Source of the DNA: Brasenia schreberi
Lineage: Eukaryota > Streptophyta > Magnoliopsida > Nymphaeales > Cabombaceae
Length of the DNA stretch: 64,000 nt
Assembly: GCA_036023115.1 (NCBI GenBank)
Contig: JAYKKT010000048.1
Span: forward strand, 9,400,501 to 9,464,500
Reading direction: 5' to 3'
This document shows positions 36,659 to 48,400 of the stretch, one piece after another. The notes below the pieces were generated by a model that was not told where the DNA came from, made no database searches, and saw only the letters and a list, made by a program, of their open reading frames with translations. Made by a program: the position numbers and the translations under genes. Every line of letters starts with the position of its first letter. The stretch's first letter is position 1.

Positions 36659-38470
36659 ATGTACCAGACAAAGGCGTTTTCACAGATGGGTTTTATGTCC
36701 CATAAATCTCAGGAAACCGAGCAGCTTGCAAACGTTGGAGTTCTTGGAGGATCTGCAGTAAATAATTCAGCTACTCCTGGAGCAACAGGAAAACAAAGGT
36801 TAAGGTGGACTTCAGAACTTCATGAACGATTTATTGATGCTATTGCACAACTTGGTGGACCAGACAGTGAGTATATCATATTTTGAGTTATAACGTTACA
36901 TTTGACTGTGTTTTATGCGTTTGCAATTGTGAATTATCCTGGAAAATTTTCAGATCTCTTTCCTTTTCTGTTGTCAGAGAGAACTGCTTTTCTTTTTCTG
37001 TCAAGTTTGGATTGATTAATGCTCATGAAGTTGCAGCTGTAGTTCACCTCCTGCGAGCTTATACTTATTGCAAATGAACTTAGATTCTATCTTGACAGAC
37101 CCATGTTTCCTGATAATTTTCAGGAGCAACACCAAAAGGTGTCTTAAGGGTGATGGGTGTGCCTGGACTTACAATCTATCACGTGAAAAGTCATTTGCAG
37201 GTAGACCTCTTGGCTTTTCTAGGTGTTTGAGATTGCTTCAAAATGTTTAACTTTTATTAGATCATTTCCAATTTATTTCTTCTATTCTGTAGAAGTATCG
37301 ACTAGCGAAGTTCATTCCAGAATCTCCTCCAGATGGCAAGTACCTCTCTTTTCATTTGATCATGATTATCCTTTCAGAATCATATTGTAGAATATTTTTA
37401 GTCAGTGGAGCTTAGATCTCTGTGTGTTTCTGCTGTAACTCTAATTTCATGTGCATCACGAGTTTCAGGTTCAAAGGATGAAAAAAGGGGCCTTGCTGAT
37501 TCCCTTTCTAATCTGGAAAGCTCACTGTAAGTAAAGACAACTCATGCTTTTCTTTGTAGCATGGGACATTTGCGCACTGCTATTTGCAACCGGTCAATGG
37601 AAGCTTCTCTCTGCTGAGCGCTTGTGAAATTGTCCTGAAATATGACAGTTCCATGACAACCTATAATGTTACTCGGATACAACTCAAGTCTTATCTTCAG
37701 TTTCATCTAGCTGTACTTATATGTTTTTTATGCTAAAATTGATTCATCAGAAACTGAAACTTAGAAATATGTGCTGTTTTAAATTACAGAGGCTCGCAAA
37801 TAAATGAGGCACTGAGGATCCAGATGGAGGTGCAGAAAAGACTGCAGGATCAACTTGAGGTCTGTGAAAGAGAAGAGCTTTCCATTAGATTGGGAACATT
37901 GTATCGTTATGATACTTCTAGGAATCGAGTTCCCTATATTGTGAGATGAACATTGTTTTTCCTTTTCAAACTAAGAAATTGTTTTCTGAATTGGCCTATA
38001 CCTGGCCATCCTTTGGCGACTTAAATCTGCTTAGGGAGGATCTAAGAGTATGGTAACTATGTATCAGAGCATTCATTTGCCATGCTGGGGCTTGGGTTGT
38101 TGGCACTTGAGCCTTCAATTTTCGTATTATTTGTGGTTCTTTTCAGGTGCAGCGGCAGTTGCAGTTAAGGATCGAGGCACAGCGGAAGTACCTACAGAAA
38201 ATCATTGAGGAACAGCAAAAGCTTGGTGGTTTTCTTAAAGGAAGTGAATCTTTTGATCAACCTCTACCTGATGACAAAGTCCCACAAGTTTCACCCTCCT
38301 CTTCAGATTCCTTCAAGAGACGAAGGATGGACTCGCCAGTGAAACAGATCAGTAGCACCACGGACTCTGCCTGCACAGCAGAATGTGCCTGTGCATGGGA
38401 GGAAACCACAACCGACATTCATGGAAGATTCAATTTCGATTTAGCAACAGATCAGGAGAACGGCGATTAG
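36659..38470 (+). CDS. MYB-CC (PHR1-LIKE) transcription factor, PHL7-like, 259 aa
   Basis: Coding exons: 36659-36866, 37124-37200, 37293-37335, 37469-37526, 37790-37859, 38147-38470 (780 nt in frame). The start [11 protein letters not shown] lies 12 nt after an acceptor at 36646, so a non-coding exon must lie upstream. The single MYB (GARP-type) domain is at 45-101: [42 protein letters not shown]. The MYB-CC coiled-coil/LHEQLE region follows at 131-178 ([20 protein letters not shown]). Such proteins bind P1BS-like sites as dimers in the nucleus and include regulators of phosphate response and phloem or stress genes. The overall layout resembles Arabidopsis PHL7 (At2g01060), from memory. The acidic C-terminus is not conserved. 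Intron 3 (37336-37468) uses a GC donor (ATG/GCAAGT). Both domains are intact. Confidence 0.92.
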
Positions 38471-38986
38471 TGACCTCGAAATAGGAAGTTAGTTTTCTAA
38501 TATTGTACTATTTTGGCTATGTGATTCTAAATTGCAAGGCATTTATTGGCTTGGGCTTTGATGGGAGTCTGCTAATGTTCACTGGCTTCATTAGAAGCTG
38601 AATGTTGTAGATGAGGGTTGAAGATACATCTCTACCAAGAGTCTCTGTAAATATACTTTTGTGGGATGATTTTTACTCATCTGAAGCCGAGGCTTCTTGT
38701 AAATTATCTCAATTTCAGGGTTCGTAGAGGCATAATTTGCACTTAACTCAAAGACTGCCCTTCAAAATTTGCTTGACTTGAAGCCCTGCTAGTTTGAATT
38801 ATTTCATTCTACCTATTTCAATTATTTCATTTTACTTAAAGAATTCTAAAGTAACCAGAATAAGGCTGGCTGACCAAAACAATCGTCAAAGGAGAATGAA
38901 GATTGGCGTAAACATCCATTCTCACTTCTTTTGTCTGATATACCATCGGGAATTGAGATTCGCATTGGAACTCATTATCTCTCTCT

Positions 38987-39302
38987 CTCCTGAAATATTA
39001 AAGGAGAGAGACATGGTGATCAAAGACAACGATCCTCTCTCTAACAGTGAAATTAAATAACCTGACACGAAATTGGGTGAGCACACACTCTCTGCTGAAA
39101 TGTGAAAGGGGAGAGAGACATGGTCATCAAAAGCAATGATCATCTCTCTGACAGTGAAATTAAAGAAATCGGGTGAGCACACACTCTGTCTCTCTGCTGA
39201 AATGTGAAAGGAGAGAGAGACATGATCATCGAAAACAATGATCCTCTCTCTGACAGTGAAATTAAATAAAGATGATCTGACACGAAACCGGGTGAGCACA
39301 CA
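38987..39302. repeat. Three tandem ~105-bp repeats just upstream of the LRR gene
   Basis: Units at 38987-39091, 39092-39193 and 39194-39302 share CTGAAAT, AAAGG AGAGAGACATG, GATCATCTCTCTGACAGTGA-like words and end GGGTGAGCACACACTCT. The array ends 122 bp before the ATG and is followed by a GT microsatellite (39305-39320). It probably lies in the promoter or leader of the LRR gene. The short minus-strand open frames through it are not genes. Confidence 0.85.
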
Positions 39303-39423
39303 CTCTGTGTGTGTGTGTCTGTGTCCTCTATCTTTGTGTCTGCGTGCGTGTGCACAGCCAAATCGATATAACCACAGTCCCGGGCTTTTTCATTGTTTCC
39401 AGGAAGGAAAGGGGAGAAGAGCC

Positions 39424-42400
39424 ATGGCCGCGCCTACGTGGTTTTGCAGATATGCAGTCCCGTTGTTCCTGTTTCTTCTCCCGTTTGTCTCTTCGAATAC
39501 CGAAGGAGACGCCCTTTATGCTTTGCGGAGGAGCCTCTCCGACCCCAATAACGTGCTTCAGAGTTGGGATCCCTCGCTCGTTAACCCTTGCACCTGGTTT
39601 CACATCACTTGCAATCAGGATGATCACGTAACTAGGCTGTATGTTTCCCTTCACACGCTGCCTCTTCCTCCTTTTGTTCGTTCTTTTAATCGTGAATGGT
39701 TCGTCCGCCGTAGAGTTTCTATAAGTCTAGATAGATTATTGGTTGATTTCTATGGTGGTAACGAAGTAAATATAGTTATGTTGATGATCGAGAGGGAATT
39801 TCGTTATGCAATGAGCTCAATCGCTTTATTAGGGTTTACATTTCTTGGTTATATTTGATCCCTGCTTTTTGTGAAAGATATTCTTGTGGCTCTGATTGCA
39901 CTGTTTCCATTGAATGTTTTACTGGTAAGTGTTCGGAGTTCTTTTTCTTCTAGGCACAGTAAGAATTCCAAATTGATTTTGCTATTTTTGCATGAAGATG
40001 GTATTGTAGATTCGCTTCTGTTGATAAGGAGTTTCTTTTTATTTATTTTACAAGACTATTTGCTTCCAGATAGTTGGAATGTGAATTTTGTTCGTGAGAG
40101 TTTCACTTGGTTTTGTGTTGAAGGGGCGTTTAAATATTTTTTGCTTGGTAAAACTAGTTGCCAACCATAAGAAAGGAACGATGGCTAAGATCACTTATTT
40201 AAATGAAATATGTTCTCTTATCTACAATACATGAAGCTATGATTTGTCACAGATATTTATTGCCTTATCTTTATTGGAAATTCTGTTTTTGTTTACTGAA
40301 GGGAAGAACCTCCTACTCTCTCTGTCTTTCTCAAATAAATTGGTGAAATTTATTTAACCTTGATCCCTGTTTGAGTATGCCATATGTTACAAGTTTAAAG
40401 TTTCCTCTTGTGACTTAAAATGCCCAGCCTCTATCGTTTTCCATAAAGTGGTGAATTGTTTTAGGCTTTTAGCTTCGGTTTCTGTTTGAGTATGCCGTAT
40501 GTTACAAGTTTAAAGCTCCTGATATGATTTAAAATGCCCAGCCAACTTACCAAAATCTCCAACTGGTTGATGGTTTTAGAAAAACTACACAGTAAGAAAT
40601 GGCGCCATTGAATACAACAACAGCAGCAACAACTAAGCCTTTTCCCATACTAGACGGGGTCCGCTACATGTGCCATGTTAGCAGTGAACTCACAATAAGC
40701 TAGATCATTCTTTATTGCTTCTCTTCATAGTTTCAATTTTCTATTAACTTTTTCCTTAGACTCTTCCACTAACACAATGTCATCTGCAAATAACATACAC
40801 CAAGGCACTTCATCTTGAATATGTTTTGTTAACTCATCAATCATCATTATAAATAAGTATGGACTTAAAGTTGATCCTTGATGTAACCCAATCCTAACTT
40901 TAAAGAAGTTTGTCATTCCTTCGTGAGTCCTCACACATGTTTTTGCACATCATACATGTCTCTTATAAGGTTAATGTATGTCAATGGGATACCTCTTTTT
41001 TTCAAGGTTCTCCAAAGAACCTCCATCGGTACCCTATCGTAAGCTTTTACTAGATCAATAAATATCATGTGAAGGTCTTTCTTTTTTGCTCTAAAATTTT
41101 TCATAAGATGTCTCAAAAGGTGAATCGCTTCAACAGTAGATCTGCCTGGCATGAATCCAAATTGGTTTTCTGTTGTACTTGATACTTGTCTTAACCTATG
41201 TTCGATAATTCTTTCCCACAATTTCATAGTATGACTCATTAACTTGATTCCTCGATAATTCACACAATTATGAATGTCTCCCTTGTTCTTATATATGGGT
41301 ATAAGTGTACTCGCTCTCCATTCCTTGGGCATCTTTTGGTTTTTCTATATTTCATTAAATAGTCTTGTGAGCCTAGTGATTCCTATTTCTCCTAGTATTT
41401 TCCAAACTTCTATAGGAATATTATTTGGTCCTACCAATTTACCACCCTTCATATGTTTAAGAGCCTCTTTGACTTCATTCTTTTGAATATGTCGGTAGAA
41501 ATTGTGGTTTATATACTTTTCTAATTTGGCTAACTCTCCTAAGTTAATACTAACATTTTATTTTCATTAAAAAGCTTATAAAAATAGTTTTTTCATCTAT
41601 TTCCTATATCATCATTTGCCACTAGAATTTTTTCATCCTCGTCTTAGATGCATCTAACAAAATGAAGATCTTTAGTTTTCTTATCTCTAGCCCTAGCTAT
41701 CCTAAAAATATCTCTTTCATCCTCTTTTGAGTTGAGTTTTTTATATAAATCCTCCCAAATTTTAGCTTTTGCTTCACTTACCAGCTTTTTCGCCTCCTTC
41801 TTTGCTTTCTTAGAAACCTCTAAAGTTTCACTAGTTTTTTAAGCATAATGTAATTTTTAACATGCCCTCTTTGCCTTGATTTTATTTTGCACTACTTCAC
41901 TCCACCACCAAGCTTCTTTTTGTGCCGGTACACCTCCTTTAGATTCACCTAACACATCTTTCGCCACTTTCCTAATATGTATAGCTATATTGTTCCACAT
42001 ATCACAAGGTGTACGAACATAATTCCAAGCATCTCCTTGAAGGACTTTCTGTTTACATATATCTTCTCTCTCACTTTTGAGGTTCCACCGTTTAGTCTGA
42101 ATAGCTCGATGCACTCTTTTCTTCTTTGTCCATTTTTTTATTTGTAAATCTATAACTAAAAGTCGATGTTGGGTGGTTAAGCTTTCTCCTGGAATTACCT
42201 TGCAATCTTTACAACACGCTCTATCCTTTTTTCTACAAATAAAGTAATCAATTTGTGTTTGTGATAAGCCACTCTTATAAGTAATTAAATGTTCATCTCG
42301 TTTTTTGAAGATTGTATTGACTATAAAGAGATCAAATGCCATAGCAAAATTTAAAATCTCCCTACCTTTCTCATTTATATCCCCAAAACCAAAGTTTCCA

Positions 42401-45400
42401 TGAATACCTTGATATCCTAATACCTCTTTACCGACATGTCCATTTAAATCTCCTCCTAAACAAATCATTTCTCTTTGTGGAATCCTTTGAATCACCTTAT
42501 CTAACTCTTCCCAAAAAGCTGTCTTTATACTATCTTCTAGGCCTACTTGGGGTGCGTAAGCACAAACTATATTCAAAACCTTTGCTCCTAACACTAATTT
42601 ATTTATGATAATACATATCGTTGTATGTCTACTACACTATCCTTTAAATCTTTATTTATGATAATACCAACTCCGTTTTGAGCATTTTCCTTACGTGAGT
42701 ACCATAATTTAAAACCTGTATCCTCTATCTCCTTTGTTTTTTCTCCAACCCACTTTGTCTCTTGTAAAGCAACAAGAATGTTTGTGAGATGGACCTCACT
42801 TTGCTTGACAGTCTTGACTCATCTAGCATTAGCACAACCATCATTTCTTTTCTGTCAACTGAACTGATTGATAAGTGAAACTTATGAAGAAATGTATGTT
42901 ACCAAGTTCATTATAAAATAGTTGTTTAGGAGTATTATGAGCCAACATTTGATAAGATCCTTTAGTAGTAACTCATGTAAAGATATGCACATGGACCAAA
43001 GGCTGTGGCTATGTTTAATGAGTGCGGGTGCAGGTGTGGACATGGGTGCGGGTGCGGAAAATGGTAAATTTCAAAAATGTTGGGTGCGGGGACATGGTTA
43101 AGGTACATAATATTATATATATATATATAATATTCAAACTAGAGCAATTAAGACATCAATTAACATAAGTATATGAAAATAGTAACTACACAACTTTATA
43201 TTAAAGCAAAACAAGTAAACAACTACTAATTTCATCATAATTGTAAACATAAGTTAAGATCAAAAGGAAATCATTTCATCCATATTTCAAATACATACAT
43301 ACCCTAAACATTGATACAAGATACTCCTTTTGTCTATTATTAAAGCAACTAAGCTCCATGCAGTGGACATGCATATTCAACAATGCCTCTACCGCAGGGC
43401 AAGAGAAGTGAAGACTAACTCTCTACGGGATTTACATAAAACTTTACTTACCTCCTCTCTGTGCTTCATCGCTGGACTGGTTGCCTGCATTGCAAAACCA
43501 TTTCCATTAACAAGCAGTTGATGTGAGAGAACTTGAATGAACAAGCAAGCAACATGGGACATACCTGGGCTTTTTGCCTCCTGGTACGGGTCTATTTATA
43601 GACACCTTAAAGCAAGAAAATGAAAGATTTTATAGCATTTTGGAAAATATATTATCTAATATGCAGCAATTAGATAAAAAGTTGAACCCTAATACCAAGG
43701 AATTGCTTTCACCATGAGAACCAGTTGGCTCCCAGATATATACCGAGTTATTAGTTATCACAAATTGTTATGTGTTCAACCACTGTTGGATAACCAGGTA
43801 ATCAAACCACAACTAGTTTGCCATCTGGTTGGCTTGGCTGAACTAGGGCGTATTGTTTGAGGGGGAACTTCATTTTTGTGTCATGTGGTTTGTAAAATTA
43901 TCACTTAAGTACCTTATGGTTTTCTTATGATACTTTGGTGACTTTTGGTTTGCATCCTTATGACACTTAGGTGTCAACCGGTAATATGATTCTTTTTTTA
44001 AATGACACGCTTGTATCAGGGTTGTCATCGTCTATGTCATTGCCATGTCAGCTTAAAGCTGAAGAATACTGATGTGAGATTTACTTCGCTGGATGATCAC
44101 GTCACATTAAAAAAATGCATAGTGTTGGTGGCTGGTAAGTGTTATAATGGTGCAAACCACATGTGTCAAGCATAGGGTATTAAAGTGACAATTTCACAAA
44201 CTATAAGGTACAAAAGTGAACTTTCGCCTTTTTTAATTATTATTTTCAGATAAAACATCAAAATTGTTTAATGTAATGTTTATTTTTGCTAATATATATC
44301 AAAACAATAACCTCAGTCATTGGAAAGCACTAAATACTAAAAGGCTTGCATGGAAAATGACAGAAGCAATTGAGAAGGACTAAATGCATATCATGTAGAT
44401 GAAAAGATGAAAAGGGAAGCTCAAACTTGGTGATCCAGCTTTTCTAGGGAACTTCATTTTTTTACCTTGTTTTGGTTGAACTGAAGCCTACTTTTTAAGG
44501 AAAGGCTTCATTGTTATATCTTGTAGTTTGTGAAATTGTCACTTAAGTATCCAGTGGTTTTCTTGTGAATACTTATGTGCTAGCATGTAAAACCATTCAT
44601 TTTTCTTAAGTGAAACATTTATGTCAGTGCTATGTCTTTGTACACGTCATTGCCATGTCATCACACGCATGTCAGTTCAGCTAAAAGATGATGTGGCATT
44701 GATGTGTCACCATATCACCACTACATTAACATGTCATGTAGGAAAAAACAAATAGTGGTACCTGTTGACCATTAAGTGTTGTAATGGTAGAAACCAAAGG
44801 TTAACAAAGTGTAAAAAAATTCATAAAGTACCGAAGTAACAATTTCACAAACCATAAGATAGGAAAATTAACTTTTTCCTTTTTTAATTATTATTTTCAG
44901 ATAAAGCATCAAAATGCTTAATGTAATGTTTGTTTTTCTAACGTATATCAAAACAATAACCTCAAGCATGGGGAAACACTAAATATTAAAAGGCCTGCAT
45001 GGAAAATGACAGAAGCAATTGAGAGGAACTGAATGCCTATCATGTAGATGAAAACGGAAGTTCAAACTTGGTTACCCAGTTTTGCCTCTGCTGATCCAAT
45101 GGAAACTCATCTGACCCTGATCAAAATGCCATCTTGGGTTAAATTGGACAGCGAGAAGATGACCTGTTTTGCAGGTGATCTGGGTCAACATCCGACATGG
45201 TTCAGATTGCCAGGTTGCTAACTGTGTTTCAATCTCCAGCACTTCACCATCAAGGATAAGATAAAAGAGAATTTGTTAGGTGTGTGGTTAATTTATCTTG
45301 GGATCTGTAAATTTGAAATGTGTTGTCTATTAAGATACCTAGGAATTTGCTCACAGTCTCACACTTAATGTCATCATGAATTGACATGCCTAAGAATTCG

Positions 45401-48400
45401 ACCATGGATTACTTTATACCTGGTATATAATACTCACGATTGCCTCCCTCATTATGAGTGAAAAGAGAGGTTATTTCTGTGTCGTCTTCGCTGTGAATCA
45501 CTACGGTTCAGGCTTATTTGTCATGTAAAAATTTGAAATGGTTTTGGTGTTCAACATATACTTTGATGGTTATTGGTAGGGGCATTCATAGGTCGGTTCG
45601 GCCCAACAATCGAACCTGACCAAAATAATCGAGAACTGGTTTATTTCATTATTTTAGAACCGAAATCGAACTGTATTATATGAATAACTGAGTTCTATGG
45701 AACTGGAAAAAATTGGTTTGGCCGGTTCTATCATCCCATTAAAGCTTTATGGCTTAAATAAATTGAAACAAATACAGTATGCAGAATACGTTCATTTGAA
45801 ATGATCTGATAACCATTTAATCCACTTCTCAAGGTACTTCGTTCAAATTTTCAAGTTAGTCCATTTTTAAGAGAGGCCAACGGTAGGTTTTCAGAAAGCC
45901 ACCTATTTCTTAGGAAATTACTGCTAAAAGTAATATGAACTAGTTTAGGACTTGGTACCCTGCCAATATTTTCTGACATCCTTCTGTCAGAAACAGTAAC
46001 CTCTGAAAGGAATGCTGGTTCAAAATATCTGAATTTACGGAAGTGGTTATACTTTTCATCCATTACAGAAATAGGTTTTCAACTTATCCAGCTAATTTTT
46101 GGTCAGTTCGTTTATTTTAGCTTTCGATGTTAATAACTGAACTGAACAAAAGAAACTGAAATTTTCACATATTCTGAACCAAGACTGAAGTGAAACTTAA
46201 TGGAACCAAACTAATCCTAAAACTTCGGTTGGATCCAATTCAATTTTCGGTTTTAACTGAATAATGCTCAGCCCTAGTTATTGGTCTCTATTTTATTTTC
46301 TTCTTTTGCAGGGACTTGGGGAATTCAAACCTATCTGGTCATCTAGTACCTGAGCTTGGAAAACTTGAGCATCTACAGTATCTGTGAGTTTTCTCTTTTT
46401 GCCATCTTCTTTTGTAACTTCTATTATGTCTTGGTTTCTGACTTTGGGTCATTTACAGTTTTAAGTTCTAATTTTGCATGTCATTCTACTATCATTCTTA
46501 TAACTTAACATAATTGAAAATTTGTCTTTCCTAAAAGTAGAAAAAGAATTGAATATTATATCCACTTGTGACATATTTCATCATTTTATTCATGAATTTG
46601 TCCTACTACTATATTTACATCTAATTTTTCCCCTTGCTAGTACACCCTAAATTTGGAATTTGTTCAAACAATTTCATAAACTATGATAAATTCACCTTCT
46701 GTCATGTATATATTAACTCACCTGTCTGGGATGCAGCTTCATCCGTAAGGATAAATATTGTTACATCTGAAAGCATTTTCCTTAGGTGGCTTTCTATGTG
46801 AGATGGGAGGGAGTTTCTAATATTCAAACTACTCTTACATGATCATAAATGTCGTCTTTTTTATGGAGAATCCTAGATTTCTTATTCTGCAAGGATTTAG
46901 TTCATCTGGATTTGCCGAAATGGATGTGCATACTGACTATAATGCTTCGAGGGACTAATGAAATACAGTTGTTGCTTCTTGGAGCTCTGTGTTTGGAATA
47001 TGACATCTTATTCTTCCATTTTTATGCTTAACATTATCCATGGGAAGAAGGTTTGACTTTTTTCTTTGGGCGCAGAGAACTTTACAAAAATAACATTCAG
47101 GGGGCGATTCCATCTGAATTGGGTAATTTGAAGAGCTTAGTGAGCTTGGATTTATACAACAACAACATTTCAGGGCCAATTCCCCCTTCACTAGGAAATT
47201 TGAAGAACCTCGTTTTCCTGTAAGTTCTAATCGATACATTTCTTGATTGTTTTATGCAGAGTTCTTTGATCACGGTTGAGTCACATTCTAAATTTCTAAT
47301 TAGCACTTTAAGATTTCCTGTTCATGCCCAAAAGGTTTTCTCCGAATATTTATTTGATAAACATTCATGTAGGCGAATAAACAACAATCACTTAACTGGG
47401 AGAATCCCTAGGGAGCTTGCCAATATTCAAAGCCTTAAAGTTGTGTAAGTTTTCTGTTATATTCGGTCTTTTGAGCTTCTCCTGGACAGTAGTTAAACAG
47501 AAACTTGATGTTATTACCTTTTCATGTCCTCAGAGATGTTTCCAGCAACATCCTCTATGGGACAATCCCCTCGACTGGTCCTTTTGAGCATATACCCTTG
47601 AGCAAGTGAGTATGCTTTTTTTTCCTGGTTACAAAGGGAGGCCAAAGCCTAACATGCTCGCACATGCATGCACCCCCTGGGAATTGAACCCACCAGTGCA
47701 CCGTGGGTGTGAAAGCCCTGCCATTGAGCTAACGCTCTGGGTGCAGATGGTACGTTCATTATAAAAAAATTGGTTTTGCATTGTCACCGCTTTAGCAAGT
47801 AGGCATTGTGGTTGGTACTTTCACTATCAAATATTAATTCACAACTGAAGTTAATTTCATCTTTGGCTTCTTTCTTTTGGTTTGATTTTGCTGCATATGT
47901 TATTGGTATATGTTTACTTGAGAACTGCCATCCATTTAGTATTTGCTTTCTTCACGTGAACTTGTATAGGTTGCTTAAAAAGATACAAACAACAACTACA
48001 ACAACAACTAAGCCTTTTCTCATACTAGACGGGGTCGGCTACATGGATTCTTTGTTTCCACAGATCCTTATCGTGTGCCATGTTAGCAGTTAACTCCCAA
48101 TAAGCTAGATCATTCTTTATTGTTTCTTTCCAACACTTTTGTGGTCGTCCTCTACCTCTTTTAATACTTTCCAAATTTAGTTTTTCTAACCTTCTTACAG
48201 GTTCTTCTTTTGATCTTCTTTCTATATGTCCAAACCATCTTAAACGATGTTCTCTCATTTTATCCTCTATTGGTGCCACTCCTAATTTGTTTCTAATAAC
48301 CTCATTATGTATACATTCTTTTCTTGTATGACCACTCATCCATCTCAACATCTTCATTTCTGTCAGAGACATCTTTTGTACATGTTGATGATTAACTGCC

